Positions 1-5,088 of a DNA stretch of 5,088 nt are shown piece after piece. The DNA is taken from positions 1 to 5,088 of the forward strand of contig JAATFS010000499.1 in the NCBI GenBank assembly GCA_015655035.1, written 5' to 3'. The translations under genes were made by a program, and so were the position numbers. The notes under the pieces were generated by a model that was not told where the DNA came from, did not search any database, and was given only the letters and a program-made list of their open reading frames with translations. Numbering within the stretch: the first letter of the stretch is position 1; each line of letters begins with the position of its first letter. This DNA comes from Lysobacterales bacterium. GTDB taxonomy: Bacteria; Pseudomonadota; Gammaproteobacteria; Xanthomonadales; Xanthomonadaceae.

Positions 1-1199
1 GCATCAACGAGATGATGCTGGACGGCATCAAGAAGATCGCCCCCACCGGGGTGATGCTGATGTTCGCGATCCTGTATTTCGGGGTGATGATCGATGCCGG
101 CCTGTTCGATCCGCTGGTGCGGCGAATCCTGGGGCTGGTCAAGGGCGACCCGATGAAGATCGTGCTGGGCACGGCGATCCTCGCCCTGCTGATCTCGCTC
201 GATGGCGATGGCTCGACCACCTACATGATCACTGTATCGGCGATGCTGCCGCTGTACCGCCGGCTAGGCATGAACGCGCTGAACATGACCTGCGTGACCA
301 TCCTCGCGGGCGGGGTGATGAACCTGACCCCGTGGGGCGGGCCGACCGCGCGCGCAGCCACCGCGCTGCATGTGGACCCGGCCGAGGTGTTCATCCCGCT
401 GGTGCCGGCAATGGGCCTGTCGATCGTCGGCGTGCTGGTGCTGGCCTGGTGGCTGGGCATGAAAGAACGTCGCCGGCTCGGCGTGGTCAAGCTACCCGAG
501 GGCGCGGGCTGGATGGATTCGAGCCTGGCCGACGACAGCGATGGCCTGCCGACCGTCGAAGACGCCGAAGACATCAAGCGGCCCAAACTGCTGTGGGTGA
601 ACCTGGTGCTGACGCTGGTGCTGATGAGCGCGTTGGTGATCGGCGTGCTGCCGATGCCGATCCTGTTCATGATCGGCTTTGCGCTCGCGCTGGTGATCAA
701 CTACCCCGACCTGGCCGAACAGCGCCGTCGCCTGGTCAACCACGCCGGCAACGTGCTGTCGGTGGTGTCGCTGATCTTCGCCGCCGGCATCTTCACCGGC
801 ATCCTTTCCAACACCGGCATGGTCGAGGCGATGTCGCGCAGCTTCCTGGCGGTGATCCCCGACAGCTGGGGCCCTTACCTGGCGGTGATCACCTCCATCG
901 CCAGCATGCCCTTCACTTTCTTCATGTCCAACGATGCGTTCTACTTCGGCGTGCTGCCGATCCTGTCCGAAGCCGCCGGCAACTACGGCATCACGCCGCT
1001 GGAAATGGCGCGCGCCTCGCTGGCCGGCCAGCCGGTGCACCTGCTCAGCCCGCTGGTACCGTCCACCTACCTGCTGGTCGGATTGGCCAAGGTCGATTTC
1101 GCCGACCACCAGCGCTTCACCATGAAGTGGGCGCTGCTGATCTCGTTGCTGTTGATGGGCGGCGGCCTGTTGTTCGGCCTGTTCCCGCTGGCGCGCTAG
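1..1199 (+). CDS. citM: CitMHS-family metal-citrate/proton symporter (5'-partial)
   Basis: This is an inner-membrane secondary transporter that imports citrate complexed with a divalent metal (Mg2+ in CitM, Ca2+ in CitH of Bacillus) together with protons. The frame is open at the left edge, with three codons before the ATG at 12, so 398 residues are visible of a family length near 435; roughly 40 N-terminal residues are missing. Numbering from that ATG, family-typical blocks are SLDGDGSTTYM (62-72), MNLTPWGGPTAR (103-114), GILSNTGMVEAMS (263-275), FFMSNDAFYFGVLPIL (303-318) and GQPVHLLSPLVPSTYLLVG (339-357). About ten hydrophobic segments are seen, split by a hydrophilic, acidic loop at about 150-192. 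The ATG at 12 lies inside conserved sequence and is not the start. Which metal is preferred cannot be read from the sequence, so the M/H symbol is nominal. From memory, a citH gene of this family in a tomato-pathogenic Xanthomonas is induced in planta under a TctDE two-component system; the controlling region here is outside the window. Confidence 0.93.
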   Translation, partial: INEMMLDGIKKIAPTGVMLMFAILYFGVMIDAGLFDPLVRRILGLVKGDPMKIVLGTAILALLISLDGDGSTTYMITVSAMLPLYRRLGMNALNMTCVTILAGGVMNLTPWGGPTARAATALHVDPAEVFIPLVPAMGLSIVGVLVLAWWLGMKERRRLGVVKLPEGAGWMDSSLADDSDGLPTVEDAEDIKRPKLLWVNLVLTLVLMSALVIGVLPMPILFMIGFALALVINYPDLAEQRRRLVNHAGNVLSVVSLIFAAGIFTGILSNTGMVEAMSRSFLAVIPDSWGPYLAVITSIASMPFTFFMSNDAFYFGVLPILSEAAGNYGITPLEMARASLAGQPVHLLSPLVPSTYLLVGLAKVDFADHQRFTMKWALLISLLLMGGGLLFGLFPLAR

Positions 1200-1208
1200 C
1201 CGCCGCCG

Positions 1209-1273
1209 GGATTCGGGATGGCGGGTGGCCAACACTCGCCGTCACGGATCTCCCAATCCCCCATTCCGAATCC
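1209..1273. repeat. Imperfect inverted repeat between citM and phbB
   Basis: Arms 1209-1224 (GGATTCGGGATGGCGG) and 1258-1273 pair over 16 positions: 14 Watson-Crick pairs, one G-T (G1217/T1265) and one C-C mismatch (C1222/C1260). They enclose a 33-base loop. The GGATTCGG core resembles GGGATTCGGGATTGGG-type sequences that I recall as scattered in Xanthomonas intergenic regions. No T-tract follows the second arm, so it is not a classical intrinsic terminator. It ends 7 bases before the phbB ribosome binding site, so a folded RNA could protect the citM message or modulate phbB translation. Confidence 0.6.
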
Positions 1274-1280
1274 AACCTCC

Positions 1281-1287
1281 GAAGGAG
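1281..1287 (+). promoter_or_regulatory. Ribosome binding site of phbB
   Basis: GAAGGAG lies 8 bases before the ATG at 1296, a near-ideal Shine-Dalgarno sequence and spacing. It fixes the phbB start at 1296 and rules out the in-frame ATG at 1218, which lies inside the upstream inverted repeat. It is the only strong Shine-Dalgarno sequence seen before any start in this window. Confidence 0.85.
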
Positions 1288-1295
1288 TCATCGCA

Positions 1296-2036
1296 ATGAC
1301 ACTCCGCATCGCATACGTCACCAGCGGCATGGGCAGCGTGGGTACCGCCATCTGCCAGAAACTGGCCCGCAGCGGCCTGACCGTGGTCGCCGGTTGTGGC
1401 CCCAACTCGCCGCGCAAGGCTGCCTGGCTGCGCGAACAGCAGGCGCAGGGCTTCGAATTCGTTGCCTCCGAGGGCAACGCCGCCGACTGGGACTCCACCG
1501 TCGCCGCCTTCGCCAAGGTCAAGGCCGAGGTCGGGCAGATCGACGTACTGGTCAACAACGCCGGCGGCAACCGCGACACCTTGTTCCGGCAGATGACACG
1601 CGAGGATTGGCAGGCGGTGATCTCCAGCAACCTGGATTCGCTGTTCAACATCACCAAGCAGGTGGTCGACGGCATGACCTCGCGCGGCTGGGGGCGGATC
1701 GTCAACATCGGCTCGGTCAGCGCGCAGAAAGGCCAGATCGGGCAGATCAACTACGCCACCGCCAAGGCGGCGATGCATGGTTTCAGCCGAGCGCTGGCGC
1801 ACGAAGTGGCCTCGCGCGGAGTCACCGTCAACACCATCTCGCCGGGCTACATCGCCAGCGCCTCGATCAGCAGCTTTCCGCCCGACGTGCTCGATCGCCT
1901 GGCCACCTCGGTACCGGTACGTCGTCTCGGCAAGCCAGAGGACGTCGCCGGGCTATGCGGATGGCTGGTTTCCGATGAAGCGGCCTACGTCACCGGCGCC
2001 GACTACGCCGTGAACGGCGGGCTGCACATGGGCTGA
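1296..2036 (+). CDS. phbB: Acetoacetyl-CoA reductase (PhaB/PhbB, SDR family)
   Basis: Cytoplasmic short-chain dehydrogenase/reductase that reduces acetoacetyl-CoA to (R)-3-hydroxybutyryl-CoA, the second step of polyhydroxybutyrate synthesis. The protein is 246 residues, the same length as Cupriavidus PhaB, and aligns with it end to end from memory. Visible elements are the coenzyme motif TSGMGSVG (9-16), the GCGPNSPR segment (33-40) that in PhaB contacts the NADPH 2'-phosphate, NNAG (87-90), and the catalytic set N112, S140, Y153 and K157. PGYI (183-186) and the C-terminal NGGLHMG (240-246) are also present. This favours NADPH. The coenzyme motif is odd: the TGxxxGxG pattern has Ser at positions 10 and 14 where PhaB has Gly. 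FabG is the main alternative, but the GCGPNSPR and GGLHMG segments are PhaB-specific. The start is set by GAAGGAG. No synthase (phaC) or thiolase gene lies in the window. Co-transcription with citM across the 96-bp gap is possible but not shown. Confidence 0.92.
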   Translation: MTLRIAYVTSGMGSVGTAICQKLARSGLTVVAGCGPNSPRKAAWLREQQAQGFEFVASEGNAADWDSTVAAFAKVKAEVGQIDVLVNNAGGNRDTLFRQMTREDWQAVISSNLDSLFNITKQVVDGMTSRGWGRIVNIGSVSAQKGQIGQINYATAKAAMHGFSRALAHEVASRGVTVNTISPGYIASASISSFPPDVLDRLATSVPVRRLGKPEDVAGLCGWLVSDEAAYVTGADYAVNGGLHMG

Positions 2037-2060
2037 GCCGCACTCACCGCCAACCGCCGC

Positions 2061-2081
2061 GTATCGCGCACAACGCGATGC
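2061..2081. terminator. Short hairpin in the convergent gap
   Basis: ATCGCG (2063-2068) and CGCGAT (2074-2079) are perfect complements around a 5-base loop. G2061/C2081 and T2062/G2080 extend the stem to 8 pairs. It lies 24 bases after the phbB stop. No T-run follows on either strand, so termination by this hairpin alone is uncertain. Confidence 0.4.
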
Positions 2082-2085
2082 ACGG

Positions 2086-2126
2086 CCGTCGCGGCGGCGG
2101 TCGTCGACCTCGCCGATGCGCGACGG
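2086..2126. terminator. Nested GC-rich hairpin directly after rsgA
   Basis: CCGTCGCG (2086-2093) and CGCGACGG (2119-2126) are perfect 8-base complements. Inside them CGGCG (2095-2099) can pair with CGCCG (2111-2115), giving a two-tier stem; an alternative inner stem is GGTC/GACC (2099-2102 with 2106-2109). The outer arm touches the rsgA stop codon at 2127. Its position between converging genes suggests transcription termination or 3'-end protection, mainly for rsgA. The missing T-tract leaves this unproven. Confidence 0.45.
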
Positions 2127-3236
2127 TCAATACCGCCCAGGACGGCCGGTGGGCCGCTTGCCCGAGGGCTTGCCACTGCTGCGGCCCGGCGGCCGCGCCG
2201 CCGCATTCTGGGCCTGGCGCACGGCGAGCTTGTCGGCCGCGCCAGCCACTTCCCCACGCAACTTCAGATAGCTGGCCAATCGCGCCGGATCCAGCTCGTC
2301 GCGCTCGATCGCCGCCTGCACCGCGCAGCCGGGCTCGGCCAGGTGCGCGCAATCGTTGAAGCGGCATTGCGCGGTCAGCGCCTCGATGTCGGCGAAACCA
2401 CCCTCGGCCAGATCTTCCTCGCCGGTGGGCTTGAGCTCGCGCATGCCGGGGGTGTCGATCAGGCAGGCACCGCTCGGCAGCGGAATCAGCGCGCGGTGCG
2501 TGGTGGTGTGGCGGCCGCGCGAATCGTTCTCGCGCACCGCATTGGTCTTCATCTTCTGGCTGCCGAGCAAGGTGTTGGTCAACGTCGACTTGCCGGCGCC
2601 GGACGAGCCCACCAGCACCGCAGTGCGGCCATCGCCCAGCCAAGGCCGCAGTGCGGACACGCTCTCCGGGTCCTTGGCATTGACGGCGCGCAGCGCGATG
2701 TTCTGCGCCGCCAGCTCGACCAGTACCGCCACCGCATCCTCGGCGTAGTCGGTCTGGTCGGCCTTGGTCAGCACCACCACCGGCTCGGCCCCACCGCCGC
2801 CCACCAGCATCAGATAGCGCTCGATGCGGCGTGGATTGAAGTCCGCATCCAGCCCGCAGACGATGAACACCGTATCGATGTTGGCGGCGATCACCTGCTG
2901 GTGGTAATGCTCGCCGGCCGCGCCGCGCTTGATCGAGGTGCGCCGTGGCAACAGCGCGACGATCCGCTTGCCCTCCATCAGCACCCAGTCGCCCACTGCC
3001 GCGCGCTCGTGGCTGGGGAAGCGTGGGCGCTGCCATTCCGGCAGCGACTCGGCCTTGAGGCTGGCCGTCGGCGTATCGGCCACCACGTAGCCGGTACGGT
3101 GCTGTTCCACCACCCGCGCCGGCAACGCCTGCGGATGCGCAGCGAACAGCGCCTGCCACGCCGGATCCTCGGGCGGACCGGGCCAGGGCCAGCCAATGGC
3201 CTGGAGAACGGGAAAATCGGGAGAAGCATTGCTCAT
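2127..3236 (-). CDS. rsgA: Ribosome small subunit-dependent GTPase A
   Basis: RsgA (YjeQ/EngC) is a GTPase that binds the 30S subunit late in its assembly and helps finish maturation of the decoding region. The 369-residue protein has the diagnostic circularly permuted G-motif order. An N-terminal OB-fold (about 38-100) is followed by G4 TKAD (157-160), G1/P-loop GSSGAGKST (210-218), the G2 threonines in RGRHTTTHR (240-248) and G3 DTPG (261-264). The C-terminal zinc site fits C-x4-C-x-H-x5-C exactly (C291, C296, H298, C304). It is longer than E. coli RsgA (about 350) or B. subtilis YloQ (about 298), with about 35 extra N-terminal residues rich in Trp and Pro. A Lys/Arg/Gly/Pro-rich tail (about 340-369) may touch rRNA. 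The start at 3236 is forced from upstream: an in-frame TAG lies four codons before it. No Shine-Dalgarno sequence precedes the ATG. Some gammaproteobacteria carry a second copy, typically near orn; which copy this is cannot be decided here. Confidence 0.95.
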   Translation of the reverse strand: MSNASPDFPVLQAIGWPWPGPPEDPAWQALFAAHPQALPARVVEQHRTGYVVADTPTASLKAESLPEWQRPRFPSHERAAVGDWVLMEGKRIVALLPRRTSIKRGAAGEHYHQQVIAANIDTVFIVCGLDADFNPRRIERYLMLVGGGGAEPVVVLTKADQTDYAEDAVAVLVELAAQNIALRAVNAKDPESVSALRPWLGDGRTAVLVGSSGAGKSTLTNTLLGSQKMKTNAVRENDSRGRHTTTHRALIPLPSGACLIDTPGMRELKPTGEEDLAEGGFADIEALTAQCRFNDCAHLAEPGCAVQAAIERDELDPARLASYLKLRGEVAGAADKLAVRQAQNAAARPPGRSSGKPSGKRPTGRPGRY

Positions 3237-3242
3237 GCGCTG

Positions 3243-3248
3243 ATTCTA
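3243..3248 (-). promoter_or_regulatory. Candidate rsgA -10 element (leaderless mRNA)
   Basis: On the minus strand TAGAAT matches the sigma-70 consensus TATAAT at five of six positions. It is followed by exactly six bases (CAGCGC) and then the rsgA ATG, so the expected transcription start is the A of the start codon. The hexamers 16-18 bases upstream are poor -35 matches. The absence of a Shine-Dalgarno sequence before rsgA agrees with a leaderless message. Confidence 0.45.
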
Positions 3249-3414
3249 GGGGGTATCGCCCGCCGAACCATCTCCGCAGTGAGATGCCGGGCCAACCACG
3301 GGTGCCTGGACGGCATCGCGCTTCAGCATCCGGTCATCCCCCGGGCTGCGGCGGGCTGCCGTCGCCGGGCCGACGTCCCGCCATCGCCCGCGTGGCGCGC
3401 GATACCTGGAACAA

Positions 3415-3448
3415 GGCATGGCAAGCCGCAACGCGGCAGCGTGATGCC
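3415..3448. repeat. Two-tier inverted repeat in the divergent gap
   Basis: GGCAT (3415-3419) pairs with ATGCC (3444-3448). Inside it GCCGC (3425-3429) pairs with GCGGC (3433-3437) around a 3-base AAC loop. Small internal loops separate the two 5-bp stems. It could be a cruciform or an RNA hairpin, or a chance product of high GC. No T-tract follows. Confidence 0.3.
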
Positions 3449-3483
3449 GGGCAACGCGCCGTCCGCGCATGCCGCACGGCGGC

Positions 3484-3512
3484 TTGACATTCGTGGCATC
3501 GGCAAATACCCC
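3484..3512 (+). promoter_or_regulatory. Candidate alaA promoter
   Basis: TTGACA (3484-3489) is a perfect sigma-70 -35 hexamer. At the ideal 17-base spacing lies TACCCC (3507-3512), which keeps only the first two bases of TATAAT, so the -10 is weak. If used, transcription would begin near 3519 and leave an untranslated leader of about 48 bases before the ATG at 3567. A perfect -35 in DNA this GC-rich is notable, and its position fits alaA. Confidence 0.35.
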
Positions 3513-3529
3513 ACCGCCGTCATTTCCGC

Positions 3530-3535
3530 TAACAT
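3530..3535 (+). promoter_or_regulatory. Alternative alaA -10 element
   Basis: TAACAT matches TATAAT at four of six positions and would start transcription near 3542, about 25 bases before the ATG at 3567. No good -35 lies at 16-18 bases upstream. If this element is used, the upstream in-frame ATG at 3534 cannot be the start, because it overlaps the hexamer. Confidence 0.2.
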
Positions 3536-3566
3536 GCGAGTTTCCACGCCTGAACCGGCCCTTTCG

Positions 3567-4838
3567 ATGTCAACCACCCCGCTGAAGCCGCTCGCCATCC
3601 GCGAGCGCCTGTCCGAAGTCCGCTACGAAATCCGAGGCGAACTGGCGCGGCGAGCGCGGGAGCTGGAAGCCCAGGGCCGCAAACTGATCAAGCTCAACAT
3701 CGGCAACCCGGGCGCGTTCGGATTCCGTGCACCGGAACACCTGCAGCACGCCATCGCCGACGACATGGGCCGTACCGACCCCTACACCCACCAGCAGGGC
3801 CTGCCGGTGGCGCGCGAGGCGATCGCCACGGCGTACGCCAAGCGCCAGCATCCGGACGCCCATCCGGACCGCATCTTCATCGGCAACGGCGTCAGCGAAC
3901 TGATCGACCTGTCGCTGCGGGCGCTGCTCAATCCCGGCGACGAAGTACTGGTGCCCTCGCCCGACTACCCGCTGTGGTCGGCGGCGACCATCCTCAACGA
4001 CGGCCGCCCGGTGTACTACCGTTGCGCACCGGAGAACGGCTTCCAGCCGGACCCGGTGGAGATCGAGACGCTGGTGTCCTCGCGCACCCGCGCCATCGTG
4101 CTGATCAACCCCAACAATCCCAGCGGCGCCAGCTATTCGCGCGAATTGCTGCAGAGGATCGTGGCGATCGCGGTCAAGCACAACCTGCTGCTGCTGGTCG
4201 ACGAGATCTACGACCAGGTGCTGTACGACGGGGCCGAATTCGTATCGGTCGCACCACTGGCCGGCGCGCATCCGTGCATCACCTTCGGAGGCCTGAGCAA
4301 GGTGCATCGCGCCTGCGGCTGGCGCGTGGGCTGGGCATTGCTGTCCGGCGACGGCGAGCGCATCAACGATCTGCGCAACGCGATGGACCTGCTCGGCGCG
4401 CTGCGGCTATGCGCCAACGTGCCGGGGCAGTACGCAATCGACGCTGCGGTCAACGGCCCGGATACGATCTCGCCGCTGTGTGCGCCGGGTGGCCGCCTGT
4501 ACGAGACCCGCCGCGCGGTGATCGAGGCCTGTGCCGCCAGCGAACATCTGTCGCTGGTCGCTCCGGCCGGGGCGCTGTACGCATTCCCGGCGGTGGTTGG
4601 GCATGCCGCACGCAACTTCGACGACCACGCCTTCGCGCTGGAGCTGATGAACGAGGAAGGCGTGCTGGTGGTGCCGGGTTCCAGCTTCAACGTTCCCTAC
4701 CGCAACCACTTCCGCGTGACCTTGCTGCCGGAAGCGGCGGTGATGCGCGACGTGTTCGCGCGGATCGACCGTGCGCTGTCGCGCCGCGCCGACGCGGTGA
4801 CCAAGGTGGTTCCGCTGAAATCACGCAGCGTGGCCTGA
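3567..4838 (+). CDS. alaA: Alanine aminotransferase, AlaA-type (PLP fold type I)
   Basis: Cytoplasmic PLP-dependent class I/II aminotransferase, most like AlaA, which makes L-alanine from pyruvate using glutamate. The protein is 423 residues against about 405 for E. coli AlaA. The AlaA-like N-terminus is clear: VRYEIRGEL (18-26) and KLNIGNPGAFGF (42-53). Fold landmarks are Y134 (ring stacking), NPNNPSG (181-187), VDEIY (211-215, with D212 for the pyridine nitrogen), the Schiff-base lysine K245 in GGLSKVHRACGWRVGW (241-256), the phosphate-site R253, and R383 in HFRVTLLP for the substrate carboxylate. The last 15 or so residues look like a basic extension. An in-frame ATG at 3534 would add 11 residues; I chose 3567 because family similarity begins after it. 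Neither ATG has a good Shine-Dalgarno sequence. The frame stays open far upstream over rsgA, which is a high-GC artefact. Exact substrate range could differ within the family. The stop overlaps the next start by one base. Confidence 0.9.
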   Translation: MSTTPLKPLAIRERLSEVRYEIRGELARRARELEAQGRKLIKLNIGNPGAFGFRAPEHLQHAIADDMGRTDPYTHQQGLPVAREAIATAYAKRQHPDAHPDRIFIGNGVSELIDLSLRALLNPGDEVLVPSPDYPLWSAATILNDGRPVYYRCAPENGFQPDPVEIETLVSSRTRAIVLINPNNPSGASYSRELLQRIVAIAVKHNLLLLVDEIYDQVLYDGAEFVSVAPLAGAHPCITFGGLSKVHRACGWRVGWALLSGDGERINDLRNAMDLLGALRLCANVPGQYAIDAAVNGPDTISPLCAPGGRLYETRRAVIEACAASEHLSLVAPAGALYAFPAVVGHAARNFDDHAFALELMNEEGVLVVPGSSFNVPYRNHFRVTLLPEAAVMRDVFARIDRALSRRADAVTKVVPLKSRSVA

Positions 4839-5088
4839 TGCCGGACGGGAACGCGCCGCTGCGCTATCTGGCGCTGGGCGACTCCTACACCATCGGCGAA
4901 GGCGTCGCGCCGGACGAGCGCTGGCCGATGCAGCTCGCCCGCGCGCTGCGCGCGCACGGCGTGGCGATCGACCCGCCACTGATCATCGCCACGACCGGCT
5001 GGACCACCGACGAACTCGCCGCTGGCCTGGAGCGCGCCGCCCCCCGCGGCCCGTTCCAGCTGGTAACGCTGTTGATCGGCGTCAACAA
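4838..5088 (+). CDS. SGNH/GDSL-family hydrolase (3'-partial)
   Basis: The first 83 codons of a probable esterase/lipase-like hydrolase are visible. The ATG overlaps the alaA stop as TGATG, sharing base 4838, and no Shine-Dalgarno sequence is evident, so translation likely depends on ribosomes finishing alaA. Block I of the SGNH superfamily is clear: LALGDSYTIGEGV (11-23) with nucleophile S16. Block II glycine is G54 in TTGWTTDEL (52-60). Block III begins at GVN (81-83), where the Asn completes the oxyanion hole; the window ends there. The catalytic Asp/His pair of block V is beyond the edge. There is no signal peptide, so the protein looks cytoplasmic, unlike secreted GDSL lipases. The substrate is unknown. 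The stretch after the GDS motif (ERWPMQLARAL, 27-37) is typical of small cytoplasmic SGNH proteins that I recall from Xanthomonadaceae. Confidence 0.85.
   Translation, partial: MPDGNAPLRYLALGDSYTIGEGVAPDERWPMQLARALRAHGVAIDPPLIIATTGWTTDELAAGLERAAPRGPFQLVTLLIGVN

Larger units (their letters stand above)
3237..3566. other. 330-bp divergent intergenic region, rsgA/alaA
   Basis: This gap must carry the promoters of rsgA (leftward) and alaA (rightward). At its left edge is a -10-like TAGAAT on the minus strand. At its right end are a TTGACA hexamer and a TAACAT hexamer on the plus strand, and in the middle is a two-tier hairpin (3415-3448). A 10-base direct repeat, GATGCCGGGC, occurs at 3283-3292 and 3443-3452 and may be chance. 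Open frames of 67-74 codons on both strands are Arg/Pro/Gly/Ala-rich with no recognisable domain and look like GC-driven non-coding frames. No tRNA, riboswitch, PIP box or CRP/Clp-like palindrome was found by eye. Confidence 0.6.

Noticed and set aside
1218..1295. Upstream in-frame start for phbB at 1218
   Set aside because: It would add 26 residues encoded by the inverted repeat, has no ribosome binding site, and makes the protein longer than the 246-residue family norm.
332..1978. 548-codon plus-strand frame across citM and phbB
   Set aside because: It spans two well-supported genes in the wrong frame, with low-complexity Arg/Gly/Ala content and no recognisable motif.
2044..3159. 371-codon minus-strand frame overlapping rsgA
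   Set aside because: It is frame-shifted relative to rsgA, is Arg/Gly/Ala-rich and lacks motifs, whereas the rsgA frame has all GTPase and zinc motifs.
3284..3487. Possible small gene in the divergent gap (67 codons, +; also 74 codons, - at 3246-3470)
   Set aside because: The composition is Pro/Gly/Arg/Ala-rich, there is no Shine-Dalgarno sequence and no domain, and both strands are equally open, as expected from GC bias.
2343..3566. Long in-frame upstream extension of the aminotransferase (831-codon frame)
   Set aside because: The upstream part reads antisense over rsgA and has an Arg/His/Ala-rich composition with no domain. AlaA similarity starts just after 3567. It is a high-GC open-frame artefact.
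3490..3567. PIP box (TTCGB-N15-TTCGB) or sigma-54 site before alaA
   Set aside because: Only single TTCG half-sites occur at wrong spacing, and TGGCAT at 3494 lacks a TTGC partner at the -12 position.
1..5088. New defence, mobile or toxin-antitoxin system
   Set aside because: Every substantial coding region belongs to a known housekeeping or metabolic family. No integrase, transposase, direct terminal repeats, CRISPR array or compositional shift was seen.

Overview
The window is high-GC chromosomal DNA (roughly two thirds G+C by eye, third codon positions almost always G or C). Gene content, protein wording and a GGATTCGG-type intergenic repeat all point to a gammaproteobacterium of the Xanthomonadaceae, most likely Xanthomonas or a close relative. 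This assignment is made from memory of these families and not from a search. There are no tRNA or rRNA genes, transposase genes, CRISPR repeats or phage genes. I see no sign of a new multi-gene system: the region is ordinary housekeeping and metabolic sequence.

Layout. Positions 1-1199 (+) hold the last ~398 residues of a CitMHS-family divalent metal-citrate/proton symporter whose beginning lies outside the window. After a 96-bp gap with an imperfect inverted repeat and a strong ribosome binding site comes phbB (1296-2036, +), a 246-residue acetoacetyl-CoA reductase. It converges on rsgA (2127-3236, -), a circularly permuted GTPase of 30S ribosome maturation. The 90-bp convergent gap contains two hairpins and no T-tract. 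A 330-bp divergent gap (3237-3566) separates rsgA from an AlaA-type aminotransferase (3567-4838, +). The stop codon of that gene overlaps the start of an SGNH/GDSL hydrolase (4838 onward, +) that runs off the window.

How the genes may fit together. Citrate uptake supplies carbon that can reach acetyl-CoA, and PhbB makes (R)-3-hydroxybutyryl-CoA, the monomer of polyhydroxybutyrate, so citM and phbB could form a carbon-uptake/storage pair. That link is inference from adjacency only. alaA and the hydrolase are almost certainly co-transcribed and translationally coupled. rsgA is a single-gene unit on the other strand.

Points worth a second look: a near-consensus -10 hexamer placed exactly to give a leaderless rsgA mRNA; a reductase whose dinucleotide-binding glycine motif has two glycines replaced by serine; the inverted repeat before phbB; the hairpins between the convergent genes; and the uncertain start and promoter of alaA.
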